Assembly (NCBI GenBank): GCA_030065235.1
Contig: JASJDC010000001.1
Span: 372,001-436,000, forward strand
Source: Alphaproteobacteria bacterium
GTDB taxonomy: Bacteria > Pseudomonadota > Alphaproteobacteria > UBA8366 > Aestuariispiraceae
Direction: 5' to 3'
DNA length: 64,000 bases
The translations under genes and the position numbers were made by a program. The stretch's first letter is position 1; every line of letters starts with the position of its first letter. Shown piece after piece: positions 42,988 to 52,614 of the stretch. The notes beneath the pieces were generated by a model, which had not been told where the DNA came from, made no database searches, and saw only the letters and a program-made list of their open reading frames with translations.

Positions 42988-44400
42988 ATGGATAAGCAAA
43001 GCTTCGATGTCGTGATCCTCGGCGCCGGACCGGGCGGTTATGTGACCGCCATACGGGCGGCGCAATTGGGCCTCAAGGCGGCGGTCGTGGAAGCCAACCA
43101 TCTCGGCGGCATCTGCCTGAACTGGGGCTGCATTCCGACCAAGGCGCTGCTGCGCTCGGCGGAAATCTATCACTACATGACCCATGCGGACGCCTATGGG
43201 CTGAGCGCCGGTCAGCCGGGCTTCGATCTCGAGAAAGTCGTCGCCCGCAGTCGCGCCGTGGCGAAACAGCTGAATGGCGGGGTCGGCCATCTCTTGAAAA
43301 AGAATAAGGTCCCGGTCTTCGACGGCTGGGGCAAGCTGACCGGCAAGGAAGGCGCCCGCAGCGTCACTGTCGAGAAAGACGGCAAGCCCTTCGCTGAACT
43401 ATCGGCGAAGCATGTGATCCTGGCGACAGGGGCTCGGGCGCGGCAACTGCCGGGGCTTGAGGTCGATGGCGACCGCGTCTGGTCCTATCGCGAGGCCATG
43501 GTGCCCAAGACCATGCCGAAATCCCTGATCGTCGTCGGCTCCGGCGCGATCGGGATCGAGTTTGCGAGCTTCTACCGCACCATGGGCGCCGAAGTGACCG
43601 TGGTCGAAGTGATGGATCGTGTGCTGCCGGTCGAAGACGCCGAAATCTCGAAGGCCGCCGAAAAGGCGTTCAAAAAGCAGGGCATGACCATCCTGACCGG
43701 CGCGACGGTCAAGGGCGTCGCGAAAACGGCGACCAGCGTCACTGCGACGGTGGAGAAGAAGGGCAAGACCCAGGAAATCACCGCCGAGCGCCTGATCAGC
43801 GCCGTCGGCATCGTCGGCAATGTCGAGGATATCGGGCTGGAGAGCGCGCCCAAGATCAAGGTCGACCGCACCCATGTCGAGGTCGATCAATGGTCCCAGA
43901 CCGGCGAGCCGGGCGTTTACGCCATTGGTGATCTCACCGGTCCGCCCTGGCTGGCGCATAAGGCCGAGCACGAGGGTGTGATCTGCATCGAGAAGATCGC
44001 CGGGGTGAAGGATGTGCATCCGCTCGACACGGGCCGGATCCCGGGCTGCACCTATTGCCATCCGCAGGTCGCGTCGATCGGCCTAACTGAGCAGGCGGCG
44101 AAAGACCAAGGGCGGGCGGTCAAGGTCGGCCGCTTCAGCTTCGTCGGCAACGGCAAGGCGATTGCGCTCGGCGAGCCCGAAGGGCTGATCAAGACCGTCT
44201 TCGACGCCAAGACCGGCGAGCTGCTCGGCGCGCACATGATCGGGGCCGAGGTGACGGAACTGATTCAAGGCTATTCGGTGGCGAAGACGTTGGAGACGAC
44301 CGAGGCGGAACTGATGCATACGGTCTTCCCGCATCCGACCCTGTCGGAAATGATGCATGAGTCGGTCTTGGACGCCTACGGGAAGGTCATTCATATGTAA
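42988..44400 (+). CDS. lpd: Dihydrolipoyl dehydrogenase (E3)
   Basis: FAD-dependent enzyme re-oxidising dihydrolipoamide with NAD. N-terminal FAD motif VVILGAGPGGYVTA; redox-active disulfide in GGICLNWGCIPTK; NAD motif VVGSGAIGIEFASFY; C-terminal His-Glu in TVFPHPTLSEMMHE. The product has 470 residues. As the last gene of the pdh operon it is likely the E3 dedicated to this complex; whether a second lpd serves 2-oxoglutarate dehydrogenase cannot be seen here. Confidence 0.97.
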   Translation: MDKQSFDVVILGAGPGGYVTAIRAAQLGLKAAVVEANHLGGICLNWGCIPTKALLRSAEIYHYMTHADAYGLSAGQPGFDLEKVVARSRAVAKQLNGGVGHLLKKNKVPVFDGWGKLTGKEGARSVTVEKDGKPFAELSAKHVILATGARARQLPGLEVDGDRVWSYREAMVPKTMPKSLIVVGSGAIGIEFASFYRTMGAEVTVVEVMDRVLPVEDAEISKAAEKAFKKQGMTILTGATVKGVAKTATSVTATVEKKGKTQEITAERLISAVGIVGNVEDIGLESAPKIKVDRTHVEVDQWSQTGEPGVYAIGDLTGPPWLAHKAEHEGVICIEKIAGVKDVHPLDTGRIPGCTYCHPQVASIGLTEQAAKDQGRAVKVGRFSFVGNGKAIALGEPEGLIKTVFDAKTGELLGAHMIGAEVTELIQGYSVAKTLETTEAELMHTVFPHPTLSEMMHESVLDAYGKVIHM

Positions 44401-44509
44401 CGCCGCGGCGGGTCAGGGGCTTGGCATCGTCGATGACCTCGTCTAGGGCTCCCCCAGGGGTGAATCGGAGCATACGGGAGCGATGGATCGAGCCGCCTGA
44501 GGGGATCGG

Positions 44510-44749
44510 ATGCCGGACGACACGACGAACCATCCCGGCGTGATTCGGATCGAACGGGAGTTATCTTGGTCGCCCGCAGGATGGGAGCATGTCTTGGTGA
44601 TCGTGACATCCTTGCAAGTCGATCCAACCGACCCGACCTATGACGCAACTGCGTTGCACGCGATGACAGAGGCGGTGGCCGCTGCATTGCGCGCAAAACG
44701 CCAAGGCTTCAACCGGATTGTCGTTCGGACCGAACGCGCCGCCCCCTAA
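44510..44749 (+). CDS. Small hypothetical protein
   Basis: I do not recognise this 79-residue product. It starts at an ATG with GAGGGG five bases upstream, a strong ribosome site. It lies in the lpd-lipA gap on the same strand, 28 bases before lipA. The sequence is soluble-looking, with no signal peptide or membrane helix. A beta-like stretch (WEHVLVIVTSLQV) is followed by a likely helix (ALHAMTEAVAAALRAKRQ) and a final strand (NRIVVRTER). The context suggests co-expression with lipoate or pdh genes, but no function follows from that. Confidence 0.55.
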   Translation: MPDDTTNHPGVIRIERELSWSPAGWEHVLVIVTSLQVDPTDPTYDATALHAMTEAVAAALRAKRQGFNRIVVRTERAAP

Positions 44750-44777
44750 CCGCCCTTAGAGATATAAGAAACACGTT

Positions 44778-45734
44778 ATGGCCAAAGAACAGTTGGACGC
44801 CGCCGCACGCCGTCATCCGGAAAAACGCAACCGCCCGGACAATCCGATCCAGCGCAAACCCGCCTGGATACGGGTCAAAGCGCCGGTCAGCCGCGACTAT
44901 CAGGCGACACGGAAAATCGTGCGCGACCACAAGCTCAACACGGTCTGCGAAGAGGCCGGCTGCCCGAATATCGGCGAATGCTGGGCGAAGAAACACGCCA
45001 CCATGATGATCATGGGCGAGGTCTGCACCCGCGCCTGCGCCTTCTGCAATGTGACCACGGGCAAACCGGGCGCGCTCGACCCGATGGAGCCCTACAATGT
45101 GGCCGCGGCGGTCGAGAAACTCGGCCTGGAACATGTGGTCATCACCTCGGTCGACCGCGATGATCTCGACGATGGCGGCGCCGACCACTTCGCCCAAGTG
45201 ATCCGCGCGATTCGCGAACGCGCGCCGGGGACCACGATCGAAATCCTCACGCCCGATTTCAAGGACAAGCCCGGCGCCGTCGAGACCGTGGTCGAAGCGC
45301 GGCCGGATGTCTTCAATCACAACCTGGAGACCGTGCCGCGGCTTTATCCGACGATCCGGCCCGGCGCGCGGTTCTTCACCTCTCTGGCGTTACTGCAGCG
45401 GGTCAAGCGGCTTGATCCGGCGATATTCACCAAGTCCGGCCTGATGGTGGGCCTCGGCGAGGAAAAGGTCGAAATCGGCCAGGTGATGGACGATTTGCGC
45501 GCCGCCGATGTCGATTTCCTGACCATCGGCCAGTATCTTCAGCCGACCCCGAAACATGCGGCCATCGACCGCTTTGTGACGCCCGAAGAGTTCGACCAAT
45601 ATGCGGCGGTTGCGCGGGGCAAGGGCTTCCTCATGGTGTCGAGCTCGCCCCTGACCCGCTCGTCATACCATGCCGGGGATGACTTCCGCCGCCTTCGGGA
45701 AGCGCGCGCGGCGCGGATCGCCGCGGCGGAATAA
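44778..45734 (+). CDS. lipA: Lipoyl synthase
   Basis: Radical-SAM enzyme inserting two sulfurs into octanoyl-lysine to make lipoate on E2 and similar domains. The radical-SAM cluster motif CTRACAFC and the auxiliary-cluster motif [12 protein letters not shown] are both complete, and RSSYHAGD near the C-terminus is typical. The product has 318 residues. It follows the pdh operon, whose E1-beta and E2 lipoyl domains are its substrates. lipB is not in the window. Confidence 0.98.
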   Translation: MAKEQLDAAARRHPEKRNRPDNPIQRKPAWIRVKAPVSRDYQATRKIVRDHKLNTVCEEAGCPNIGECWAKKHATMMIMGEVCTRACAFCNVTTGKPGALDPMEPYNVAAAVEKLGLEHVVITSVDRDDLDDGGADHFAQVIRAIRERAPGTTIEILTPDFKDKPGAVETVVEARPDVFNHNLETVPRLYPTIRPGARFFTSLALLQRVKRLDPAIFTKSGLMVGLGEEKVEIGQVMDDLRAADVDFLTIGQYLQPTPKHAAIDRFVTPEEFDQYAAVARGKGFLMVSSSPLTRSSYHAGDDFRRLREARAARIAAAE

Positions 45735-45778
45735 CCGGCCTAAAATCCGTCCCCTAGTCGCCGCAAGTCGAGCCGCCG

Positions 45779-46237
45779 ATGCCGCGTCACGAAGAACGCA
45801 AATTGCTGCCCTACACGCCGGATCAGCTCTATGGGCTGGTGATGGATATAGAGCGCTACCCGGAATTCATCCCCTGGTGCACCGGCCTGCGCATCCGGCG
45901 TCGGACGCCGGATGCGGTGATTTCGGACGTCCGGATCGGCTTCAAGGGAATATCGGAACGGTTCACCTGCCGGGTCCAACCGCATCCGGAGGCGCGTCGC
46001 ATTGATGTGTCCTATGAGGATGGGCCATTTAAGTATCTGAAAAACACGTGGATATTCGAGGATCACCCGGATGGGTGCGTTGTCGATTTCTTCGTTGATT
46101 TCGAGTTCAAGTCCCTGATTCTCAATAAGATCATGGGGTTGGTCTTTACCGAGGCGGTAAAGAAAATGGTCGGCGCGTTCGAAGCCCGCGCGCGAACGCT
46201 TTATGGGTCCGGTGGGGGGATCGCAGCCTCCGCCTGA
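45779..46237 (+). CDS. RatA/Coq10-type START-domain protein
   Basis: SRPBCC-fold (START-like) protein of the RatA/Coq10 group. The 152 residues show the family pattern YTPDQLYGLVMDIERYPEFI-PWC near the N-terminus, GFKGISERFTCRV in the middle and MGLVFTEAVKKMVGAFEARA at the end. Coq10 homologues bind ubiquinone and support respiration; E. coli RatA was described as a ribosome-association toxin. For this chromosomal copy next to lipA, a ubiquinone-binding role is the likelier reading (inference). Confidence 0.87.
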   Translation: MPRHEERKLLPYTPDQLYGLVMDIERYPEFIPWCTGLRIRRRTPDAVISDVRIGFKGISERFTCRVQPHPEARRIDVSYEDGPFKYLKNTWIFEDHPDGCVVDFFVDFEFKSLILNKIMGLVFTEAVKKMVGAFEARARTLYGSGGGIAASA

Positions 46238-46343
46238 CTGGGATTCATTTGTAGTTTCCCGATCGCGGCGCCGCAGTTCGTTTCTTGCGGACGCGGTCAC
46301 CGTCGGCGCCACCCACCATATCTGGTTTCGGCCCCGCAACATC

Positions 46344-46373
46344 TTGCGTATCGCCAGCCAAACTAGGTATGAA
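46344..46373 (+). promoter_or_regulatory. Candidate promoter of the XRE-regulator gene
   Basis: TTGCGT (46344-46349) and TATGAA (46368-46373) are separated by 18 bases, a modest sigma70-like match. It sits directly before the palindrome described in the next entry. If used, the transcript would begin near 46380. Confidence 0.35.
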
Positions 46374-46374
46374 G

Positions 46375-46394
46375 CCTGATAAACCCGTATCAGG
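46375..46394. promoter_or_regulatory. Palindromic candidate operator
   Basis: CCTGATA (46375-46381) and TATCAGG (46388-46394) form a perfect inverted repeat with a 6-base centre, two bases after the candidate -10. The arms and about 13-base centre-to-centre spacing suit a dimeric HTH protein, most simply the XRE product itself. Confidence 0.5.
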
Positions 46395-46452
46395 ACCTGT
46401 TAGCCATGCCGGTCACTCCGCGCCGTCTGTCGCGCCGATCGCCACCCCGCCG

Positions 46453-47157
46453 ATGATCCGAGGGCCGCAAATTCGCGCCGCGCGCGCGCTGTTGAATGTC
46501 AAACAGAGCGAACTGGCGCGTTCCGCCGGGGTCGCGCTGGCGACGCTGAACAATATCGAACGCGGCGTCGGCGATCCGCGCAGCAGCACATTGGCGGCGA
46601 TCGAACGCGCGCTGTCGGAGGCGGGTATCTATTTCGAGGCCGATCCTGAACGCCAAAGCGTCGGGCTGCGCCGGATCGAACGGCCGCCGACGCGCGATCC
46701 CTACAGCGCTGGTCAACGCATCCTCGACCTGTTCGCGCCGGACGCATTGGTCAAGCCGAACCGACTGTTGGCCTTTGCGCGCCGGGCTGAGTCGCTCGGC
46801 GGCGACGGTAGGCCGCGCGCCGGCTTTCTGGTAGAGGCGGCGGGACGGCGCATCCTGTTCGATCAGGCGGAATTCTCCGCCGCGGATAGTGTGCGGATCG
46901 CCGAAATCGCGCGGATCCTGGTCACCGCCGCCAGCATGATCCGGGACCAAGTCTGGTATCTTGACCAGCTCTGCGCCGATACGACGATTGAAAGCCCGCT
47001 GGAGGCGCTGCGCGCCTTGGATTCGGCACACGCCAAGCCGTTGCGCGGCCTATCAGGCTTTTTCGGACTGCTCGCCGACTGGCGCGCCGAAATTCGCCCC
47101 TATGCCGAAAAGGAAGGGCACCCCTTGCGCACGCTGCTGTTGCTGCACGGCGAATAG
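46453..47157 (+). CDS. XRE-family helix-turn-helix transcriptional regulator
   Basis: Predicted DNA-binding regulator of 234 residues. Residues 1-60 are a Cro/C1-type HTH (QIRAARALLNVKQSELARSA, then GVALATLNNIERG). The following 170 residues have no domain I recognise; they are mixed alpha/beta with conserved-looking FLVEAAGRRILFDQAEF. I use ATG 46453, the start of the HTH. A longer form from ATG 46369 would overlap the candidate -10. There is no clear Shine-Dalgarno. It is unclear what it controls apart from possibly itself. Confidence 0.75.
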   Translation: MIRGPQIRAARALLNVKQSELARSAGVALATLNNIERGVGDPRSSTLAAIERALSEAGIYFEADPERQSVGLRRIERPPTRDPYSAGQRILDLFAPDALVKPNRLLAFARRAESLGGDGRPRAGFLVEAAGRRILFDQAEFSAADSVRIAEIARILVTAASMIRDQVWYLDQLCADTTIESPLEALRALDSAHAKPLRGLSGFFGLLADWRAEIRPYAEKEGHPLRTLLLLHGE

Positions 47158-47160
47158 GGG

Positions 47161-47673
47161 TCAACGCACGTTTTTAAGAGCCACCTTGGCCGCCATCTCG
47201 AGCGCCGTGAGCACGCTTTGGGTCCGCACCGACTCGCGGTCGCCGTCGAAGCGGTTCTCAACGATCGTCACGGGGCCGCCGCGTGCGCCCGCGCCGATAT
47301 AGACCAGGCCCGCCGGTTTGCGCTCGGATTCGCCGGGGCCGGCGACGCCGGTGACCGAGACAGCGACCGAGGCGGTCGAGCGGTCGAGCGCGCCGATGAC
47401 CATCGCCTCGGCGACCTCTGCGCTCACCGCGCCCACTGTCTCGAAAAGCGGCGCGGGCACGCCCAGCATTTCTTGCTTGGCCGCATTGCTATAGGTCACG
47501 AAACCGCGCTCGACGACCGTGGACGAGCCGGCGATGGCGGTCAGGCAGGCGCTGATCAAGCCGCCGGTGCAGGATTCGGCCGATGCGAAAGTCAGCCCCT
47601 TCGCTTCAAAAGCTTCGAGCAGGCGCTCGGCGGCGGCGCGCAGATCAGGCGGCGGAAAGGACGACGCGCGCAT
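47161..47673 (-). CDS. pncC: CinA C-terminal domain protein (nicotinamide-nucleotide amidase, PncC)
   Basis: Stand-alone CinA C-terminal domain of 170 residues, the family that deamidates NMN to NaMN in NAD recycling. Core motif: SAESCTGGLISACLT, SSTVVERGFVTYSNAAK and SVTGVAGPGESERKPAG. The N-terminal MoCF domain of full CinA is absent. I use ATG 47673, which overlaps the end of pgpA by 29 bases, so the two are translated in an overlapping way. It ends 4 bases from the convergent XRE gene. Confidence 0.9.
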   Translation of the reverse strand: MRASSFPPPDLRAAAERLLEAFEAKGLTFASAESCTGGLISACLTAIAGSSTVVERGFVTYSNAAKQEMLGVPAPLFETVGAVSAEVAEAMVIGALDRSTASVAVSVTGVAGPGESERKPAGLVYIGAGARGGPVTIVENRFDGDRESVRTQSVLTALEMAAKVALKNVR

Positions 47674-48166
47674 AGGCGACCTCCAAGAGGATGACAGTAA
47701 GTCCGGCATAGAGACCGGCGGCGATATCGTCGAGCATCACACCCAAGCCGCCTTGCACCCGCCGATCCAAGAGGCCGACCGGGAACGGTTTCGCGATATC
47801 GAACAGGCGAAATGCGAAGAAACCCACGATATAATGGGTCAGGGACAAATCTCCCACCGTCCAGGCTGCCAGGGCGAAGGTCAGCCATTGGCCCGCCACT
47901 TCATCCACCACGATCTCGCTGCTGTCATGGCTTTGGCTCAGCCGATCGAAGCCTTGCGCCGCCCAAACGCCGAGGGCGAACACCGCCGCTGTTGCAAGGG
48001 ACAAGGCCAACGCGCCGCCCAAACCCAATAGACCATAGGCGAAGGGCAGGGCGGCCAAGCTGCCCCAACTGCCGGGCGCCGGTTTCAGATAACCCGATCC
48101 GAACCAGGTGGCGATCAAGATGGCCGGCGTCGCAAGAGACGGCCGGGACGGGGGCGCGTCGGCCAT
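47645..48166 (-). CDS. pgpA: Phosphatidylglycerophosphatase A
   Basis: Dephosphorylates phosphatidylglycerophosphate to phosphatidylglycerol in the inner membrane. The 173 residues show the PgpA pattern: GSGYLKPAPGSWGSLAALP near the start, the acidic motif DSSEIVVDEVAGQW, and FRLFDIAKPFPVGLLDRRV with MLDDIAAGLYAGL. It follows ispDF by 3 bases and overlaps pncC, so ispDF-pgpA-pncC is an operon. Confidence 0.94.
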   Translation of the reverse strand: MADAPPSRPSLATPAILIATWFGSGYLKPAPGSWGSLAALPFAYGLLGLGGALALSLATAAVFALGVWAAQGFDRLSQSHDSSEIVVDEVAGQWLTFALAAWTVGDLSLTHYIVGFFAFRLFDIAKPFPVGLLDRRVQGGLGVMLDDIAAGLYAGLTVILLEVAYARVVLSAA

Positions 48167-48169
48167 GCG

Positions 48170-49390
48170 TCAGACGGGGAACAACAAGGTGGCGACGGCT
48201 TGCGCCGCGACGCCTTCGCCCCGGCCGGTGAAGCCGAGCTTTTCGGTCGTCGTCGCCTTTACGCTGACCGCATCCGGCGAAATGGCCAGGATCTCGGCGA
48301 TCCGGGCGCGCATGGCCGCCTTGTGCGGCCCGATCTTCGGCTGTTCGCAGATCAGTATGACGTCGAGATGCGCTATACGCGCGCCGCGATCCGACGCGAG
48401 GGAGGCCGCATGGCGCAGGAAATCGGCGCTGTCAGCGCCCTTCCAGCGCGGGTCGGAAGGTGGGAAATGATCGCCGATATCGCCGGCGCCCAGCGCGCCG
48501 AGGATGGCGTCGGTCAGCGCGTGCAGCCCGACATCGGCGTCGGAATGCCCTTTCAGCCGCGCCGGGTGTGGGATATGCACGCCGCAGAGCGTGACCGCAT
48601 CGCCGGGCTCGAAGCGATGGACGTCAAAGCCCTGACCGACGCGTGGGGTTTCGAGACGGCGCGGCTCTGCGGCCACGCCCGACAGAAAATCCTCGGGATG
48701 GGTAATCTTCATATTGGCTTCCTCGCCCTCGACGACCTGCACAGCGAGGCCGGCTTCCGCGGCCACCGCCGCATCGTCGGTCAGCGCCGCGCCCGCGCAG
48801 GCTCGATGCGCCGCCAGGATCGCGTCGAAGGGAAACCCTTGCGGCGTTTGCACCCGGCGCAGCGCCCGGCGATCGAGCGTCTCCGCCACGAGGCCGTTCA
48901 ACCCGAGTCGCTTCACCGTATCGGTCACGGCGAGACCGGGGACGACGCCCGCCGCGCCTGACTTCAGCGCGTCGATGACCCGATCGATCAGAGCGGTTGA
49001 AACGAAGGGCCGCGCGCCGTCATGGATCAGCACGAAATCGGGCCGTTCCGCCGTCGACGCCGCCGCCAGCGCCTCCAAACCCAACAAAACAGACTCCTGC
49101 CGCTCGGCGCCGCCATGGATCGCCGGACCGACGCCGCCCAGCTCTGCGCAGGCCTCTTCATAGAGCGGTGTATCACCATCGGAAATCACCGCCTGAACCG
49201 ACGCGGCGCCGCCATGGCGTAGAAAAGCGTCAAGCGCGTGCGACAAGACGGCGCGGCCGTTCAAACGCTGATATTGCTTCGGAAGCGCGCCCCCGGCGCG
49301 CAGTCCTTTTCCAGCCGCCACCACCAGAACGGCGACTGAGGCCGATTTATCGCCGGCGTGTCCTTGTCGGGACGCAACGTCTTCCTTCAT
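48170..49390 (-). CDS. ispDF: Bifunctional IspD/IspF (MEP pathway cytidylyltransferase and cyclase)
   Basis: Fusion of two enzymes of the MEP isoprenoid pathway. Residues about 20-240 are IspD ([33 protein letters not shown]), making CDP-ME. Residues about 248-406 are IspF ([48 protein letters not shown]), making the cyclic diphosphate. The fusion is known in alphaproteobacteria. Start taken at ATG 49390, giving 406 residues. It complements dxr, found at 7 kb. Confidence 0.97.
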   Translation of the reverse strand: MKEDVASRQGHAGDKSASVAVLVVAAGKGLRAGGALPKQYQRLNGRAVLSHALDAFLRHGGAASVQAVISDGDTPLYEEACAELGGVGPAIHGGAERQESVLLGLEALAAASTAERPDFVLIHDGARPFVSTALIDRVIDALKSGAAGVVPGLAVTDTVKRLGLNGLVAETLDRRALRRVQTPQGFPFDAILAAHRACAGAALTDDAAVAAEAGLAVQVVEGEEANMKITHPEDFLSGVAAEPRRLETPRVGQGFDVHRFEPGDAVTLCGVHIPHPARLKGHSDADVGLHALTDAILGALGAGDIGDHFPPSDPRWKGADSADFLRHAASLASDRGARIAHLDVILICEQPKIGPHKAAMRARIAEILAISPDAVSVKATTTEKLGFTGRGEGVAAQAVATLLFPV

Positions 49391-49423
49391 GACTTCCGCC
49401 GCTGGACAGAGTATAGGCCAATC

Positions 49424-50248
49424 ATGGTTTCCGTCTCGCCCGCCATTCTGCACATTTCCGCTGTCAGCAGCCTGATCCCGATGATCGCTTTTTCGGTGCT
49501 GAACCGGCATCGGTCAATAAGCGACAAGGCCGGTCTCTATTGGGTTTGTCTCGGATTTGCGACCCTCACCCTGGCGGGCTGGATCGGCTGGCGCCTGGCG
49601 CAGCAATGGGCTTTCGGCTTCGGCGCCGCCCTGGATGTCGCCGCCGCGACCACTTTTCTGGCCTTTGGCGTGACGGCCCTGTTCGCGCCGTCTGCGCGCG
49701 GCCTGACGGCGCTGATCCTGGCCTATTGCTTCCCAATTCTGATCCTCGCGCATATCGCCGGCGACTGGCGTCCCGCCGGGCCCGACGCGGCGGTACGTGA
49801 CGCTTGGTTCTGGGCGCATATCGCCTTTTCGGCGCCCGCCTTCGGATTTATCGGGGTCGCGGCGATCGCCGGGGTCGCGGTCTGGCTGCGCGAACATATG
49901 CTGAAATCCCGGCGCAACGCCCGTTTCGTCGAAGGGCTGCCCGCTCTTACCGTCGCTGAGGCGCTGCAATTCCGGCTGTTGTCGTTGTCGGCCGCCTTCT
50001 TGTTCGGGGCCGTCGCCACCGGGGCCGCAACCTCTTTCACCGCCGCCGACACGTTGGCGCCGCTGGACCACAAATCGATCCTGTCAGTCGTCGGCCTCGG
50101 TCTCGTGGTCGCATTGTTGGTCATGCATGCTTGGTTCGGCTTGCGCGGCCGCAAAGCGGTTCGGGTCGCTCTGGCCGCCTTTCTCGTCTTCCAACTCGCC
50201 TATCCCGGCGTCAAATTCGTGACCGAGGTCATGGCCGGGGCCGGCTAA
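49424..50248 (+). CDS. CcsA/CcmC-like cytochrome c assembly family membrane protein
   Basis: Polytopic protein of 274 residues with about eight hydrophobic helices. The pattern [20 protein letters not shown], then [20 protein letters not shown] in the last third, matches the cytochrome c assembly (PF01578) group that includes E. coli YpjD. His residues at helix ends could bind haem. The full WWD motif of CcmC/CcsA is not seen, so a true haem-delivery role is unproven. It is divergent from ispDF (33-base gap) and is followed by a hairpin terminator. Confidence 0.75.
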   Translation: MVSVSPAILHISAVSSLIPMIAFSVLNRHRSISDKAGLYWVCLGFATLTLAGWIGWRLAQQWAFGFGAALDVAAATTFLAFGVTALFAPSARGLTALILAYCFPILILAHIAGDWRPAGPDAAVRDAWFWAHIAFSAPAFGFIGVAAIAGVAVWLREHMLKSRRNARFVEGLPALTVAEALQFRLLSLSAAFLFGAVATGAATSFTAADTLAPLDHKSILSVVGLGLVVALLVMHAWFGLRGRKAVRVALAAFLVFQLAYPGVKFVTEVMAGAG

Positions 50249-50258
50249 GATCAGATTA

Positions 50259-50282
50259 AGGCGGCGTCGACGCCTGGTTTTT
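50259..50282 (+). terminator. Intrinsic terminator upstream of dusB
   Basis: AGGCG (50259-50263) pairs with CGCCT (50271-50275) around GCGTCGA, then GG and five T (50278-50282). It lies 10 bases after the CcsA-like gene. The stem is short, but the T-run makes it plausible. Confidence 0.5.
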
Positions 50283-50353
50283 CGGGAACCCGCCTTGTTA
50301 AGTGCCTAATTCTTGTGCACAAGACGGCCGGACTCAAAAAGCGGCGATTTTTG

Positions 50354-51406
50354 ATGCAGGATTTATCAGGCCTCAGACCGATCACGCTTAGCCGGAAGTC
50401 CGGCGGCTCGATCACGATCCCAACACCGGTCTATCTGGCGCCGATGTCCGGCGTCAGCGACTTGCCGTTCCGGCGCCTAGCCCATCGGTTGGGCGCGCCG
50501 ATTACGGTGTCGGAGATGATCGCCAGCAACGAGGCCCTTCGACATACCGAAGGCACCGCCAAGCGAGTGATGCGCACCAACGCGTCCGGCCCGTCGATCG
50601 TTCAACTGGCGGGCCACGATCCGGCGGCGATGGCCGAGACGGCGCGGTTCGCCGTTGGCGAAGGGGCGGATATCATAGACCTCAATTTCGGCTGCCCGGC
50701 CAAGAAAGTGACCTCGAAATATTGCGGCTCGGCCTTGATGCGCGAGCCGGCTGCGGCGGCGGCGATCATGAGCGCGGTTGTCGCGGCGGTGGATGCGCCG
50801 GTCACAGTGAAAATGCGCACGGGCTGGGACGCCGAGCACCGCAACGCGCCGGAAATCGCCCGGATTGCGCGGGAAACCGGGATCGGCCTGATCACCGTCC
50901 ACGGCCGGACCCGCGACCAGAAATACGGCGGAACGGCCGATTGGCGCTTCATCCGGACCGTTCGTGAAGCCGTCGATCTGCCGCTGATCGTCAATGGCGA
51001 TATTATCTCGACCGAGACGGCGCGCCGGGCGCTGCGGGAAAGCGGCGCGGACGGTGTGATGATCGGACGCGGCGCGCAGGGCAAGCCATGGCTGCCGGCC
51101 GTCATCACGGCTGGATTGACTGGCGTGGAGGAACCTGGAACGGCGCCGCCCGACGGTCTGTCCGATATCGTCGCCGGCCATTTCGAGGCGATGTTGCGCC
51201 ATCATGGCGCGCATCGCGGCCTGCGCATGGCGCGCAAGCATCTCGGCTGGTACGCCGCCGGCTTGCCCGACGCTGCACGGTTTCGAGATCGAGTGATGAA
51301 ACAGGAAGACCCCGCACGGGTCCTGGCGGAAATCCAGGCCTTCTTTTCGAAAGCGCGCCGGCCGCGCGCCGATCAGGGGCGCTCAATCTTGGAGTTGGCG
51401 GCATGA
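50354..51406 (+). CDS. dusB: tRNA-dihydrouridine synthase DusB
   Basis: FMN-dependent reduction of uridine to dihydrouridine in tRNA D-loops. Motifs: VYLAPMSGVSDLPFRRLA, IDLNFGCPAKKVTSKYCGSA with the active-site Cys, and VNGDIISTETARRAL with IGRGAQGKPWL. I use ATG 50354 (350 residues); GTG 50315 in frame is an alternative, and neither has a strong ribosome site. It overlaps ntrB by ATGA, the long-known nifR3/dusB-ntrBC arrangement. Confidence 0.96.
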   Translation: MQDLSGLRPITLSRKSGGSITIPTPVYLAPMSGVSDLPFRRLAHRLGAPITVSEMIASNEALRHTEGTAKRVMRTNASGPSIVQLAGHDPAAMAETARFAVGEGADIIDLNFGCPAKKVTSKYCGSALMREPAAAAAIMSAVVAAVDAPVTVKMRTGWDAEHRNAPEIARIARETGIGLITVHGRTRDQKYGGTADWRFIRTVREAVDLPLIVNGDIISTETARRALRESGADGVMIGRGAQGKPWLPAVITAGLTGVEEPGTAPPDGLSDIVAGHFEAMLRHHGAHRGLRMARKHLGWYAAGLPDAARFRDRVMKQEDPARVLAEIQAFFSKARRPRADQGRSILELAA

Positions 51407-52614
51407 GAAGCGCGATCAAGAAACTCTCCGGCGGCGTGTTTGACAGCTTCAGCGGCGCGCAGACGGTCAGCGCCGACGCGATTTTGGAGGCGATTCCGAG
51501 CCCCTTGCTGGTTCTGGATAAAGAAGACGGGGTCACGCGGGTTAATCAGGCGGCGGAACAGTTTTTCCGCTCGTCGGCCGCAGCGCTGGACAAGGCGTCG
51601 CTGCAGGACCTGATTCCGCATGACAGCCCGATCCTGTCGCTGGTGCGCCGCGCGCGCCGGAAGGATTCCAGCATGACCGAGTATGGGGTGTCGTTGACCA
51701 CCCCACGGCTCGGCGATCACTCGCTCAGCGTCCATGCCTCGCCGATCCCGGGTAGCGACGGGGCCATCGCCGTCGCCTTTCAGGAAGCCTCAATCGCCGG
51801 ACAGATGGATGAAACCCTTGTGCAGCAAGGGGCCGTGCGATCGGTCTCGGCTCTGGCGCGCATGCTGGGCCACGAGGTCAAGAACCCGCTGTCGGGCATT
51901 CGCGGCGCGGCGCAGCTGTTGGAAAGCATGGTCGATCCGCAGGACAGGACCCTGGCGCAACTGATCATTCGCGAGACCGACCGGATCGTGAAGCTGGTCG
52001 ATCAGTTCGACGATTTCGCGGACAATCCGCAGATCGAACGCTCGGCGGTCAATATCCATGAAGTGCTCGATCAAGTGCTGGCCGTCGCGCGCGCCGGTTT
52101 CGCAAGCGGCGTGCGGGTGCGGGAGAGTTTCGATCCGTCCTTGCCGCCGGTCTTCGGCAATCATGACCAACTGGTTCAGGTCTTTCTCAACCTGGTGAAA
52201 AACGCGGCCGAAGCGATCCAAGGCGAAGACGGCGAAATTGAGGTGGCGACCGCGTTCCGGCATGGCGTGCGCCTCGCGATTCCCGGCGTCGAAAGCCGGA
52301 TGTATCTGCCGATGGTGGTGATGGTGCGCGACAACGGGGCGGGCGTGCCGGAAGACATTCGCCCGCATCTGTTCGACCCTTTCATCTCGACCAAGAAAGG
52401 CGGCGCCGGCCTGGGCCTGTCGCTGGCGGCGAAGCTGGTCGGCGATCATGGCGGCTTGATCCATCTGGAGAGCCGACCGCGGCGGACCGAGTTCAGCGTT
52501 ATGCTGCCGCTGATCCGCAATGACGCGCCACGACCGGATCAAAGTGCGCCAAAGGCCGCGCAGAGCGCCGCGGCCAAGACCAAAAAGGCGGCCAAGCAAG
52601 GGGATGTGCGATGA
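51403..52614 (+). CDS. ntrB: Nitrogen regulation sensor kinase NtrB
   Basis: Cytosolic histidine kinase/phosphatase that controls NtrC in response to PII proteins. The 403 residues comprise a PAS domain at about 25-135, the phospho-His in [15 protein letters not shown], and an ATPase domain with [24 protein letters not shown] and [13 protein letters not shown] basic Lys/Ala-rich tail ends the protein. GGAG precedes the ATG. There is no membrane segment, as expected for NtrB. ATGA overlap with both dusB and ntrC. Confidence 0.96.
   Translation: MRSAIKKLSGGVFDSFSGAQTVSADAILEAIPSPLLVLDKEDGVTRVNQAAEQFFRSSAAALDKASLQDLIPHDSPILSLVRRARRKDSSMTEYGVSLTTPRLGDHSLSVHASPIPGSDGAIAVAFQEASIAGQMDETLVQQGAVRSVSALARMLGHEVKNPLSGIRGAAQLLESMVDPQDRTLAQLIIRETDRIVKLVDQFDDFADNPQIERSAVNIHEVLDQVLAVARAGFASGVRVRESFDPSLPPVFGNHDQLVQVFLNLVKNAAEAIQGEDGEIEVATAFRHGVRLAIPGVESRMYLPMVVMVRDNGAGVPEDIRPHLFDPFISTKKGGAGLGLSLAAKLVGDHGGLIHLESRPRRTEFSVMLPLIRNDAPRPDQSAPKAAQSAAAKTKKAAKQGDVR

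Noticed and set aside
45779-47157. RatA-like gene plus HTH regulator as a toxin-antitoxin pair
   Set aside because: The two genes are 215 bases apart, the regulator has its own candidate promoter, and RatA/Coq10 proteins next to lipA are usually housekeeping. No overlap or coupling is seen.
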